Shown here piece by piece: positions 35,207 to 44,507 of a stretch of DNA of 64,000 nt. Position 1 is the first letter of the stretch, and each line of letters opens with the position of its first letter. This stretch comes from Shewanella violacea DSS12 (lineage in GTDB: Bacteria > Pseudomonadota > Gammaproteobacteria > Enterobacterales > Shewanellaceae), in contig NC_014012.1 of NCBI RefSeq assembly GCF_000091325.1, positions 4,671,685 through 4,735,684 of the forward strand. Direction: 5' to 3'. The position numbers were made by a program, and so were the translations under genes. The notes below the pieces were generated by a model. That model saw only the letters and a list, made by a program, of their open reading frames with translations, was not told the DNA's origin and searched no databases.

Positions 35207-36441
35207 TGTCCAGACGTGTAGTGATCACAGGCATAGGGGGTATATCCAGCCTAGGCCAAGATTGGCCGACTATCGCCAGAAATTTAAAAGCTCAGAAAAA
35301 CTGCGTGGTTCGCTTCGATGAATGGGACAGATATGATGGTCTCAACACCCGCCTAGCGGCTCCGGTGACAGACTTCGAGAAACCAGCACACTACTCGCGT
35401 AAAAAGGTACGCTCCATGGGACGCGTCTCTTTAATGGCAACCAGAGCCAGTGAACTCGCCCTTATAGATGCAAACCTACTCGATGACCCGGTTGTCAGTT
35501 CCGGAGCTATGGGCATAGCCTACGGCTCATCGACAGGCAGTACAGATCCCATCATAGCCTTCGGCGACATGCTCAAGCATGGCGACATGTCGGGCATCAC
35601 CGCCACCAGCTATATTCGCATGATGGCCCACACGACTGCCGTCAACGTGGGAGTTTTCTTCGGTCTCAAGGGCCGGGTGCACACCACCAGCAGCGCCTGT
35701 ACCTCGGGCAGTCAGGGAATAGGTTATGCCTATGAAGCGATAAAATATGGTCAGCAAGACCTGATGCTTGCCGGCGGCGGCGAGGAGTTATGCGCCACCG
35801 AAGCCGTCGTCTTCGATACTCTATTTGCCACCAGCACCAAGAATGATTCACCTGAGTTGAGCCCTAGCCCCTTCGATAAGAATCGTGATGGCCTGGTTAT
35901 CGGTGAAGGAGCTTGTACCTTAGTGCTCGAAGAGCTGGAGCATGCTCAATCTAGGGGCGCTAAGATCTATGCCGAAATCGTCGGCTTTGGCACTAACTCA
36001 GATGGCCTGCATGTGACTCAGCCCAATGCGACCACCATGGAAATCGCCATCAGGCATGCACTGAAAGATGCCCAACTGGCTCCCGATGCCATCGGCTACG
36101 TCAGCGCCCATGGTACTGCGACAGATAGAGGCGATATCGCCGAGACTCAAGCTACCAGCTCAGTGTTTGGTCCTAACATGCCAATCTCATCTCTCAAAAG
36201 CTACACGGGACACACCTTAGGTGCCTGCGGTGCACTAGAAGCTTGGGTCAGCATAGAGATGATGAATGCAGGCTGGTTCGCACCAACACTAAATTTGACC
36301 GAGATAGATCCCGCTTGCGGCGAGTTAGATTACATCCGAGATGACATTCGCCATATAGACACAGATCATGTGATGAGTAACAATTTCGCCTTCGGTGGCA
36401 TCAACACCTCACTGATTTTTAAACGCTGGAATAACGACTAG
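35206..36441 (+). CDS. apeR: Beta-ketoacyl-ACP synthase (ApeR)
   Basis: 411 aa FabF-type ketosynthase, last gene of the cluster. Active-site Cys in TTSSACTSGSQGIG (about 161-174), His in SAHGTATDRGD (about 300-310) and His in KSYTGHTLGACGA (about 335-347). It is more like a primary chain-initiating or homodimeric synthase in APE systems, complementing ApeO-ApeC. Followed by a GC-rich hairpin and a non-coding repeat region. Confidence 0.88.
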   Translation: MSRRVVITGIGGISSLGQDWPTIARNLKAQKNCVVRFDEWDRYDGLNTRLAAPVTDFEKPAHYSRKKVRSMGRVSLMATRASELALIDANLLDDPVVSSGAMGIAYGSSTGSTDPIIAFGDMLKHGDMSGITATSYIRMMAHTTAVNVGVFFGLKGRVHTTSSACTSGSQGIGYAYEAIKYGQQDLMLAGGGEELCATEAVVFDTLFATSTKNDSPELSPSPFDKNRDGLVIGEGACTLVLEELEHAQSRGAKIYAEIVGFGTNSDGLHVTQPNATTMEIAIRHALKDAQLAPDAIGYVSAHGTATDRGDIAETQATSSVFGPNMPISSLKSYTGHTLGACGALEAWVSIEMMNAGWFAPTLNLTEIDPACGELDYIRDDIRHIDTDHVMSNNFAFGGINTSLIFKRWNND

Positions 36442-36485
36442 ATATCAGCATCTGCTTTAAATATAAGCATTAACTCTAAAAGCTA

Positions 36486-36507
36486 CAGGCGCCTCATGGC
36501 GCCTGTG
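36486..36507 (+). terminator. Hairpin at end of the aryl polyene cluster
   Basis: Perfect stem ACAGGCGCC / GGCGCCTGT with a TCAT loop, 45 bases after apeR. Only a weak T-rich tail follows, but position and stability suit a cluster terminator. Confidence 0.6.
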
Positions 36508-36570
36508 CTAATTATGCTGCGATAGGATCCCTTCTCCATTACCTAGGCCCATACGCTTTAGATTTCACCT

Positions 36571-36865
36571 CTCGATTCTATCAAGCCAGTAAATCTAACC
36601 ATAACAATAATAAGACGGATAAAATTAATCCCGCCAGCCTAAAATTAAGGGCTTACCATAGACGGTTTAAACTTCATATCTCGATTCTATCAAGCCAGTA
36701 AATCTAACCATAACAATAATAAGACGGATAAAATTAATCCCGCCAGCCTAAAATTAAGGGCTTACCATAGACGGTTTAAACTTCATATCTCGATTCTATC
36801 AAGCCAGTAAATCTAACCATAAAAACAATAAAGCGGATGACACTCATCCAATCAGCCTAAAAAAT
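36571..36865. repeat. 109-bp tandem repeat, two full copies and a diverged third
   Basis: Units begin with CTCGATTCTATCAAGCCAGT at 36571, 36680 and 36789, an exact 109-base period. The first two units are identical by eye; the third keeps about the first 35 bases and then diverges while still ending in CAGCCTAAAA-like text. Not a CRISPR: units are contiguous with no spacers. The remainder of this 660-base gap, up to 37106, shows no clear gene. Confidence 0.95.
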
Positions 36866-37105
36866 AGCAGCAATCACCACATGGGATCTTGGGCAAGAGA
36901 CAGAATCACGACTAATAGCAAATGATATAAGTATCCAGCTTAGGATATGCATCATAGAAAAAAGTACATGTTTTAAGGTAAAATACCTGTTAGCTAGGGC
37001 TTAGCCATAAGCGTATACCTGGGATTTGGCCTATATATTTTAACTAAGTTATGGGCTGAGGTTATTCGTACCTATGAATAACCTATTTATTTTAGAAGAG
37101 AAATT

Positions 37106-37699
37106 ATGACTCCAATTTCAACTTACGAAAACATCATAGATGAATTAGCTGACAAGGATTATGTGGTGGTTGATGGCCTGATCGAGCCTGAGATATTATT
37201 CGAATTGAAAACTGAGCTTCTCAAAAAGCACACCGAGAATGAGTTAAAACGAGCCGAAATCGGCAATGGTGCCAACAGCTCAGTCAATGATCTTATTCGA
37301 TCGGATAAAATCTCATGGATTGACAAAGATTCCAAGGTCTCCTGCGAACAGGATTACTATCAAGCTGTACATGCCTTCTATAGCTATCTGAATCGAGCCT
37401 GCTTCACTGGAATTTCTGACTTCGAATTTCATTACGCCTGTTATGAGCAAGGCACTTTCTACCAGAAACACATAGATCGCTTCAAGAATGACTCTAATCG
37501 TAAGTTTTCTTTTATCACTTATCTAAATGACACTTGGCAACAAGGAGATGGTGGTGAGCTAAAGCTACATCTCGACGATGAAGTTATCCAAGTCGAGCCT
37601 ATTTTTGGTAAAACCGTTATCTTCAAAAGCCATCTCATCGAGCATGAAGTGGTGGAGAATCATAAACAAAGATTTAGTGTGACTGGCTGGCTGAAATAA
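37106..37699 (+). CDS. 2-oxoglutarate/Fe(II) oxygenase (SM-20/prolyl hydroxylase type)
   Basis: 197 aa single-domain dioxygenase. The iron triad is visible: HIDRF (His and Asp, near 118-121) and the late His in FKSHLIEHEV (near 180-186), followed by the 2-oxoglutarate arginine in KQRFSVTGWLK. YACYEQGTFYQKH and FITYLNDTWQQGDGGELKLH are typical of the P4Hc/SM-20 family. Likely hydroxylates a protein side chain; the substrate is not known. AGAAGAGAAA precedes the ATG. It stands alone. Confidence 0.83.
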   Translation: MTPISTYENIIDELADKDYVVVDGLIEPEILFELKTELLKKHTENELKRAEIGNGANSSVNDLIRSDKISWIDKDSKVSCEQDYYQAVHAFYSYLNRACFTGISDFEFHYACYEQGTFYQKHIDRFKNDSNRKFSFITYLNDTWQQGDGGELKLHLDDEVIQVEPIFGKTVIFKSHLIEHEVVENHKQRFSVTGWLK

Positions 37700-37883
37700 A
37701 AAGAGAGCTCTGGGTTAGCTTAGCTTGCCCAGATCAGGCTTACTGCCCCTTAGGTGCCGTCTCTACTTGGCATCGGCTAGGATTAAATCGCCTCCCAAGC
37801 CGACAAGAGTTTGTCTATATTTTCCAGCTTATCTGAGTCTTGCGGTTCAGCAAATTTATCTAAATTCGCGGACAAGGCTTAGT

Positions 37884-38321
37884 CTATACAGTGAGATTGA
37901 AGGTAACAGGCCCATCATTAACTAGGCTCACCTGCATATCTGCAGCAAACTCGCCGGACTGGGTTGTCACCCCTTTAGACTGACAGAATGCGATAAACTC
38001 TTCATATAACACTCTTGCCAGATCCGGCGTAGCGGCCCCAGAGAAACTAGGCCTCAAGCCACGTCCAGTATCGGCCGCCAGTGTAAACTGCGAGACCACC
38101 AGCAAGGAGCCTCCCGCCTGCTGAAGATTTAGGTTCATCTTGCCATTTTCATCTGAAAAGACACGATAACTCATCACCTTAGTGGCTAACCTTTCCATTT
38201 TAGCCGTGTCATCTTCACGCTCAACGCCAAGCAGTACCAATAAACCTTTATCGATTGCACCGATAGTTTCGCCATCGACATCGACCTTGGCCTGTTTAAC
38301 TCGCTGTATAAGGGCTATCAC
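37884..38321 (-). CDS. dtd: D-aminoacyl-tRNA deacylase
   Basis: 145 aa DTD. Removes D-amino acids (and glycine) mis-attached to tRNA. Starts [17 protein letters not shown]; the two active-site signatures are [17 protein letters not shown] (about 77-93) and [11 protein letters not shown] at the C-terminus, which carries the cis Gly-Pro. First of four minus-strand genes extending to 41.0 kb in order of position, but separated from the lipoprotein gene by about 80 bases. Confidence 0.96.
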   Translation of the reverse strand: MIALIQRVKQAKVDVDGETIGAIDKGLLVLLGVEREDDTAKMERLATKVMSYRVFSDENGKMNLNLQQAGGSLLVVSQFTLAADTGRGLRPSFSGAATPDLARVLYEEFIAFCQSKGVTTQSGEFAADMQVSLVNDGPVTFNLTV

Positions 38322-38405
38322 GTTTCAATTTACTCTTATTGATAAGAAGTTCCTAGATTCTAGGAACTAGGAACTAGGAAATTAAGTGGATCACAAAGAC
38401 TGATA

Positions 38406-38963
38406 TTACTGCATTACCGGGATAGGCTTTATAAGCAGCTCTGAGTCTTTTGGCAGCGAATGGGCAACCTGACGTAGACCTTCGTCAGTCCACAACATGA
38501 ATTTTCTGATCTCTTCCATCTCTATGGTGTTAACGAAGGTCGCAGCGCCTTGCACCTGAATCACTGCACCCTTGTCTCTGAGCGTGAACTTGGCGAAATT
38601 CAGCTTATGGTTGAGTGTGCCGATTATGATAAGCAGTTCTCTACTGCCTATAAGTTTGGGATGAACCGCATAGAAACGGTTCATCATGATGCGATCTACG
38701 CCATTGGGATTAATGCTTGGTTGCAGCAAAAACTGGTTATCATCAAACTGCAGGGCAATCCTATTTGGACCCGCCATAGTCGCCAGATAATTCTTATGAA
38801 CTAAGGCTTCGAATAAGGTTTTAGTCGCTTGTTCATTTGTCATGCCGCCTAAGGTTACACTCTCTGGCGCCACAACAGCTGCAGTCGCAGCCCCATCGCT
38901 ACTATCCGTTGCCGCGCAGGCACTCAATGTGATGGCTAAGCCTGCGATAATAAATTTTTTCAT
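38406..38963 (-). CDS. Hypothetical lipoprotein
   Basis: 185 aa. Signal with lipobox (MKKFIIAGLAITLSAC, Cys16), then a short Ser/Ala-rich linker and a soluble domain with no family I recognise. Four bases separate it from the upstream peptidase gene, so the two are co-transcribed with the YihY-type gene; the operon order is yihY, peptidase, lipoprotein. Confidence 0.7.
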   Translation of the reverse strand: MKKFIIAGLAITLSACAATDSSDGAATAAVVAPESVTLGGMTNEQATKTLFEALVHKNYLATMAGPNRIALQFDDNQFLLQPSINPNGVDRIMMNRFYAVHPKLIGSRELLIIIGTLNHKLNFAKFTLRDKGAVIQVQGAATFVNTIEMEEIRKFMLWTDEGLRQVAHSLPKDSELLIKPIPVMQ

Positions 38964-38967
38964 TTAT

Positions 38968-39909
38968 CTATATTTCCTTAATGTTATCTGCCATTTTCCG
39001 TAGTGCATAGACGACTTCTTGAAACATCTTATCATCGGCTAATCCATGATACCCACTTTTAATCACTGAATAATTTATGCTGTCACAGCCAAACTCAATT
39101 AAGAAATTTTCAACTAACTGAGTGGGGCAGACCCAATCCATCTCCCCCTGTAATATAAGGGTTGGAGCCTGAATCCGAGCTGATATTTCTCGCATTAATG
39201 AATAAGCCCCAAAATATTGATGACTGGCATAGTGGAGTTCTATTTCGGCTAAACTTCTACTGACGGCGGCGTCTCTGTTAGACCTCTGAGATGCTGGCAT
39301 AGCAAGCACCGACTCCCAAGCTAACCAAGCACAAATATAATGATGACGAGTATCGGCATCCTTATGTTTAAATCCCAGTCGAAAGGTTGTGAATAACTGT
39401 TCGACACTGGAACAGAAAGGCGCAAGAGCAGTAAAAGCTAAATACTCATCAGCGAACAGCTTGGCAGCCCCTTTATGGGAATACAGCCAATTTGTGCCAT
39501 CCTCACTAGGAATGAACAGGCCCCAATATACCTGAGACAGCACTTTTTCAGGATACAGGCCACTATAGAGCATGCCTAAAGTGGCGCCAAAAGACCCGCC
39601 GACTAAGCACCAAGCCGGAATATCGAGCCAGAGTCGAACTTTTTCCAGATCTTTAAGCAAGGCCAATAGATTATTACTATTAATCTCCCCCAGAGGCTTA
39701 GAACGCCCTGAACCCCGCTGGTCTAACATCAACACACGACAGTTATCGCCAAACAGGGCTAATTCGCCCCCCATACAACCCGCACCGGGTCCACCATGAA
39801 GATATAGTATTGGGACCCCATCAGGATCACCGTATTGCGCCAGATGAAGCTGGTGCCCATCACCCACATCTAGCCAATCCCGGCGAATAAATGTGGGTAA
39901 GTAGGTCAT
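38968..39909 (-). CDS. pip: Proline iminopeptidase (alpha/beta hydrolase)
   Basis: 313 aa cytoplasmic peptidase releasing N-terminal proline. Oxyanion-hole motif LHGGPGAGC (about 39-47), [10 protein letters not shown], nucleophile elbow [10 protein letters not shown] (Ser near 106), and the late acid/His regions GEMDWVCP and [10 protein letters not shown]. Overlaps the YihY-type gene by four bases (ATGA on the minus strand). It is of the Pip/serine S33 family. Confidence 0.88.
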   Translation of the reverse strand: MTYLPTFIRRDWLDVGDGHQLHLAQYGDPDGVPILYLHGGPGAGCMGGELALFGDNCRVLMLDQRGSGRSKPLGEINSNNLLALLKDLEKVRLWLDIPAWCLVGGSFGATLGMLYSGLYPEKVLSQVYWGLFIPSEDGTNWLYSHKGAAKLFADEYLAFTALAPFCSSVEQLFTTFRLGFKHKDADTRHHYICAWLAWESVLAMPASQRSNRDAAVSRSLAEIELHYASHQYFGAYSLMREISARIQAPTLILQGEMDWVCPTQLVENFLIEFGCDSINYSVIKSGYHGLADDKMFQEVVYALRKMADNIKEI

Positions 39910-40922
39910 AGCTTGGTCACTTTCTCTGTCGATACCTCAGCTAGGTTAGCGGTAACTTTTTGTTCGGCCTTCTGTTCAGGCTCCACTTCTAAGCTGTGAC
40001 TAGTGTAAGAAATATTAGTTGCTGCCACATCTTTAGCGGATGCAGTTTCAGATGACGTCTCAGGAAAGCTTGGTAATTTCTTATCCAGATATTCTGGCAA
40101 GGCAGCCGTTATTTCGGCGCCGATCAAGACGATCATCCAGGAGAGGTATACCCACATGAACAAGATAGGAATCGTTGCCAAGGCACCATATATGGCCTCG
40201 TAACTCGGAAATTGAGTCAAATAGAAGGCGAAGCCTTTCTTACCAAACTCGAATAATAGCGCCGCAGCAATGGCCCCTAACAAGGCATGAAAAAATTTAA
40301 CCTTAGTATTAGGCACAACCATATAAATAAGTAAGAAGGTGGCGACCGAGAAAAACATAGGTAAGCGCTCCACCAGCAGAGGCACTACTCCCGTGAGATC
40401 GGCGCCATTGAATACCTTTAGTGATACCACGTAAGAAGTTGCCACTAGGCTTGCCCCCATCAATACAGGGCCAAGAGTTAACACCATCCAATACATGGAA
40501 AATGACACCACCATGGAGCGCTTCTCCGTGGTGCGCCAAATACTATTGATAGACTTATCTATGTTAGATATCAGCATGATGGCCACTACCATCAGTGCCG
40601 CTATACCCACAGCAGTCCCCTTGGAAGCATTATCGACAAATTCATTGATATAAACCTGAACACTGTCACCGGCAGAAGGCAGAAAATTTTCATAGATAAA
40701 GCTTTCTATCTGGCCCCTGATCTCACTAAATACCGGAAAGGCTGACAGCATAGACATGGTCACTGCCACCATAGGCACCAATGACAATAGGGTGACATAG
40801 GCCAGATGCCCCGCACGAATATTGATCTGGTCTTCTGCTAATCTCTGTTTTAGATGTACCATAAAGTGCCAAATACTTAGCCCCAAGGTACGAAAATGTG
40901 TTCCATCTATCTTATTTATCAC
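39906..40922 (-). CDS. YihY/virulence factor BrkB family inner-membrane protein
   Basis: About 338 aa with six hydrophobic helices. Matches E. coli YihY through [66 protein letters not shown] and [36 protein letters not shown]. Function in bacteria is not settled; older annotation as RNase BN is wrong. A charged C-terminal tail follows the last helix. I prefer the GTG at 40922 after a GAGAT motif; a longer ATG frame to 41006 lacks a ribosome-binding site. Confidence 0.85.
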   Translation of the reverse strand: MINKIDGTHFRTLGLSIWHFMVHLKQRLAEDQINIRAGHLAYVTLLSLVPMVAVTMSMLSAFPVFSEIRGQIESFIYENFLPSAGDSVQVYINEFVDNASKGTAVGIAALMVVAIMLISNIDKSINSIWRTTEKRSMVVSFSMYWMVLTLGPVLMGASLVATSYVVSLKVFNGADLTGVVPLLVERLPMFFSVATFLLIYMVVPNTKVKFFHALLGAIAAALLFEFGKKGFAFYLTQFPSYEAIYGALATIPILFMWVYLSWMIVLIGAEITAALPEYLDKKLPSFPETSSETASAKDVAATNISYTSHSLEVEPEQKAEQKVTANLAEVSTEKVTKL

Positions 40923-41023
40923 TGCGATCTCTTGATTGTGTTGATTTGAGGGTTGGTATTGAATCCGTATATTCGTACAATAAAGCTTATAACCTAAGAT
41001 ATACAAGTATAAGGAGTAAATAG

Positions 41024-41245
41024 ATGTCGCAACAAGGATCGGCAGGTAACGTGATTGCCGCTATCGCAAGCTTCTTTATTGCAGGCCTAGGTCAATTAGT
41101 TCAAGGACGAATTTTTTCAGCGCTTATATTCTGCATCGTCATTTACACTGGTTATTTCTTCTGGGTATTGATAATTCCTCCTATTATTGGCTTTATTGTC
41201 CATGTTTGGTGTGTCATAGATGCCGCAAAATTCAAAGCCAATTAA
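41024..41245 (+). CDS. Small two-helix membrane protein
   Basis: 73 aa with two or three hydrophobic segments ([42 protein letters not shown]) and a C-terminal [10 protein letters not shown]. It resembles small TM2-like inner-membrane proteins; function unknown. AAGGAG lies eight bases before the ATG. Divergent from the YihY-type gene. Confidence 0.7.
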   Translation: MSQQGSAGNVIAAIASFFIAGLGQLVQGRIFSALIFCIVIYTGYFFWVLIIPPIIGFIVHVWCVIDAAKFKAN

Positions 41246-41299
41246 CTTATTAAATAGATCAAATTCTGTTCCCAGCTATGGACAAGGAAAATCCAAAAA

Positions 41300-41947
41300 A
41301 TGAAGAGACACATATCAATTGCCATCCTGGCCACCAGCTTACTCTTGACGGGCTGTCAGAGTGCCTATTATGGTGCCATGGAGAAAGTCGGTTATCACAA
41401 GCGTGATATCATGGTCGACCGGGTAGAAGATGCCAGAGAGTCTCAACAAGAGGCTCAGAAGCAATTTAGCTCGGCGCTGGAAGAGATGCAGGCCCTGCTT
41501 AACCATGATGGTGGCGATCTGGAGACAGCCTATAATAAGGCCAAAGATGAATATGAATCCTCTCAGAAAGCTGCCGATGATGTCAGCAATCGTATCGAAA
41601 AGGTAGAAGATGTAGCCGATGCTCTATTCGATGAATGGCAAACCGAAATAGGCGAAATAAGTAAGGCTAGCCTACGCCGTAGTAGTGAGAGCAAGCTGCG
41701 TGAGACTCAAGGTTCATATAAACAGTTAGTTCGTACTATGAAGCGCGCCGAAAGCAAGATGGCACCAGTACTCACCGCAATGAAAGACAACATGCTCTAC
41801 CTGAAGCATAACTTGAATGCCCAGGCGATCGGAGCCATGAAGGGTGAATTTTCCAGCCTGCAGACCGATATCTCTGGTTTAATCCAAGAGATGAACAAGT
41901 CTATCGCTGAATCCAATAAGTTTATCGCAGCTATGGAAGGCAACTAG
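41300..41947 (+). CDS. DUF2959 lipoprotein
   Basis: 215 aa. Lipoprotein signal (LLLTGC, Cys19) then SAYYGAMEKVGYHKRDIMVDRVEDARESQQEAQKQFSSALEEM, the DUF2959 hallmark, and long helical coiled-coil stretches to the end. Probably a periplasm-facing envelope protein of unknown role. Followed by a good terminator. Preceded by 54 bases from the small membrane protein gene, so the two could be co-transcribed. Confidence 0.85.
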   Translation: MKRHISIAILATSLLLTGCQSAYYGAMEKVGYHKRDIMVDRVEDARESQQEAQKQFSSALEEMQALLNHDGGDLETAYNKAKDEYESSQKAADDVSNRIEKVEDVADALFDEWQTEIGEISKASLRRSSESKLRETQGSYKQLVRTMKRAESKMAPVLTAMKDNMLYLKHNLNAQAIGAMKGEFSSLQTDISGLIQEMNKSIAESNKFIAAMEGN

Positions 41948-41993
41948 GTTTTAGGACCTAGTCATACCAATCCATCTAAAATAAACAAGATAA

Positions 41994-42025
41994 CGCCCTG
42001 AACATATATGCTCAGGGCTTTTTTG
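41994..42025 (+). terminator. Intrinsic terminator after DUF2959 gene
   Basis: Stem GCCCTGA / TCAGGGC around an ATATATG-type loop, then TTTTTT, 47 bases after the stop. Confidence 0.85.
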
Positions 42026-42190
42026 TAGCTTGTGTTCTTCATATCCGAATACCCCAGCCATAAGCTAATGAGCGGCTGAAACAGCTTCTAGCCTGACCCC
42101 ATCGTATTCAAATATCTGCTGTTAGCCGCATTGCTCTACATCACCTTAGGGCTAGTGACCTTAGCCAGCTCCGTTTGCTACTTGTTACTC

Positions 42191-43450
42191 TTATCTGCCA
42201 GTACAGTTGGCATAGTAAGTCACGGTTGATGGCCAATCAGAAAACACACCCATCACGCCGATATCTTTAGCCAATACATCCAGTAGCTCAAACACATCGC
42301 CTTCGTTGTCGATGGCATCAGAGATACTTTGATAGTACCAACCACCACCTTGGCTCAGCAGGCCGGAGCGCTCCAATGACCAGGCGATGATCTTCAGTCC
42401 AGCATCGTTGGCGGCATTTGCATATGCAGAAGGAACCAGTGTGCCTTCGTTATCCAGAGTGACCAACACCCACAGAGGCGGAGCGATAATTTCCACGCCT
42501 TGATCCTTCAAATCCGTCATCGAGGGGACCCAGCTGGTCTCGCTCAGTGGATCGAAGCCAGCATCATCGTATCTATCATCGAGAAACACAGCTTGAGTCG
42601 CAAACGCAGGGGCGTTGGCTAACCAATAGGTTATATCTTCGAGATGGAAAGACTGAGGGTAAACACGAGCAGGGTCGATACCAGCAGCCGTGTATTCGTC
42701 GAGCATCTTCTGGGCATAGTCTTGCTGACTAAAACCATCGAAGGGCATCTGCACACTGGCCTCTTTGAGCTCAGGAGTCATTTTAATTCCAGCCTTATCG
42801 AACAGCTGAATACTCTCGGCGTGGGTCATCAGGGTACCTTTGCCGGAATAGAGATCTGTTCGCCAATTGGCTGTACCGGCCATATACTCTTCGACACTGG
42901 TGGCATTAGGATTGGCACCATCCATCTTGCCCCTTAAGGTCTTAAATTCGGCTAAGGTAATATCACTGGTGCAGCATGTTGCGCTAGCTGTTACACCATT
43001 GAGAGGGTCGGCTGGACTGAAAGGGCTAGTGCACTGGCTGGCAAGTTCAGGCATGGCCAATATATTGGTAGTGGTCGCCAGATCACACTGGGAGTGGCGA
43101 CAAACCAAAGCCTTGTCTGAGGTGAAGGTGACGTCGCACTCCACTATACCTGCGCCCGAGTCGATGGCCGCCTGGTAGGATTCTCTGGTGTGCTCAGGGA
43201 ACTGCATAGGTGCGCCTCTATGACCGATGGAGAAGTCACTGCGATAGAAATTGTCGCTGGCGCATTGCTCCAGCTGTGTCTTGAGTTGGCTATCTTGCAT
43301 CTGGTTTACCAGAAACAAGGGTCTGAGACCGATTTGGGCGACAACTTTAGCCTGAGGATCATTGTTGTCATTATCATTACAGGCCGTCAGCACTAGGCTA
43401 GTCACAAGCGTCAGTAGTAGCGCACTAGGCGTAAGGTTATTCTTGTTCAT
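42191..43450 (-). CDS. Glycerophosphodiester phosphodiesterase family lipoprotein
   Basis: About 419 aa. Signal peptide with a lipobox (VLTAC, near residue 23) followed by an Asn/Asp-rich run, then a GDPD TIM barrel: [46 protein letters not shown], with the HR...PE-T and E-D metal residues and second His. It hydrolyses glycerophosphodiesters to glycerol-3-phosphate and alcohols; secreted GlpQ-like form. The disulfide-rich stretch ([13 protein letters not shown]) is an extra. Start at 43450 is set by GGA seven bases upstream; a longer frame from 43480 is less likely. Confidence 0.83.
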   Translation of the reverse strand: MNKNNLTPSALLLTLVTSLVLTACNDNDNNDPQAKVVAQIGLRPLFLVNQMQDSQLKTQLEQCASDNFYRSDFSIGHRGAPMQFPEHTRESYQAAIDSGAGIVECDVTFTSDKALVCRHSQCDLATTTNILAMPELASQCTSPFSPADPLNGVTASATCCTSDITLAEFKTLRGKMDGANPNATSVEEYMAGTANWRTDLYSGKGTLMTHAESIQLFDKAGIKMTPELKEASVQMPFDGFSQQDYAQKMLDEYTAAGIDPARVYPQSFHLEDITYWLANAPAFATQAVFLDDRYDDAGFDPLSETSWVPSMTDLKDQGVEIIAPPLWVLVTLDNEGTLVPSAYANAANDAGLKIIAWSLERSGLLSQGGGWYYQSISDAIDNEGDVFELLDVLAKDIGVMGVFSDWPSTVTYYANCTGR

Positions 43451-43739
43451 CAGTACATCCGTGATTATGAAAGAAAGCATTCCTTGAGAAAGTGATTAGA
43501 TATATCACTGCCTTAACATTCCCGCCGACTTAGTGGCTGGGGCAATATAAAATCATGACTAACAGGTAAGCATATACAGTTAACGTTAACCTGCTGATCC
43601 CATTTAAGATATCCAGATCCAAACACCAGATGAGGACGTATCTATCTGGTACAGTATCTGAACTCTATGACACATTGATTAACTGGCCTTCGAAGCTACA
43701 CCGGCCTTTAAATAAATGCTGATTTAGCTTCTGGCTGAG

Positions 43740-44230
43740 TAGATATTGGGGGGCTGTTTGAAGGTTGTTCCTTCATGGTAACCAAACGCCTGTCCGACGG
43801 GAGATGTGTACTCTTACTTTGACAAGAGTCTGCGATACGGCGTGAATATATTCCCGTAGGTTCTTCGGCAGTATCTATGTTGCCGAAGCTCTCAGCTGCA
43901 CCTACACTGAGTTTTTCAAAGACTTTAAATAATCCATTTATTACTAATCTAGCAAATTACCTAACTCTCTTCTCTCCGTGAGTTACTGAACGTAAACTCC
44001 AATCAAAGAAATGAATAACCTGATGTAGATGCGGCTGTGTGCTTCGGTTTCAGAGTGAGGCTTCACTTAGTGGAGCTCTTCGAACGAGAGGCATGGATGC
44101 CGAACTGGCAGTTTAACAAGGACGTTATTGGAAACCGCAGAGCAGCCATGGATGGCTTCATAGCGTCCCACAGAAGTAGCTACATATAAGCTTGCTGCAA
44201 GCAATAAACACCAATGGCACTACGGTAATT
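43740..44230. repeat. Copies of the 12-kb intergenic repeat (one inverted, one direct)
   Basis: The minus-strand text of about 43745-43815 reads TTACCATGAAGGAACAACCTTC, close to the blocks at 12.3 and 12.6 kb. A direct copy lies at about 43995-44200 (CCAATCAAAGAAATGAATAAC, GTAGATGCGGCTG, and CATGGATGG with AGAAGTAGCT). The stretch 43451-44410 holds no gene that I can support. Confidence 0.65.
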
Positions 44231-44422
44231 AGCAAACTAATCAAATAACAATGAAGCCAAATGAATCAAACCAATAAACTGACGCTATCTGCCAGTCCGC
44301 AGATACAAATCCCCTCTATCGCTATCCCTGCGATCGGGGATAATTCATACTTAAAAGAGGCCCTGTACAAATACCAGTACTTGTCCATCCCTGGGTACTG
44401 GCATAAATGTTCCCGACATAAA

Positions 44423-44460
44423 AAAGCCCTGAACATTTTCATGTTCAGGGCTTTTCTTAC
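44423..44460 (-). terminator. Terminator downstream of typA
   Basis: Stem AAGCCCTGAAC / GTTCAGGGCTT with an ATTTTCAT loop and A- and T-runs on its flanks, reading as an intrinsic terminator on either strand. It lies about 55 bases after the typA stop on the minus strand. Confidence 0.8.
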
Positions 44461-44507
44461 GTAATTCGAAACCTTAGGTTTCGGCTAACATAACCAAGTC
44501 AAATAGA

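Noticed and set aside
36571..36865. Tandem repeats as a possible CRISPR array
   Set aside because: The 109-base units are contiguous, with no unique spacers, and no cas genes are nearby.
44261..44464. 67 aa ORF before the typA terminator
   Set aside because: It includes the terminator stem and lacks a plausible start signal.
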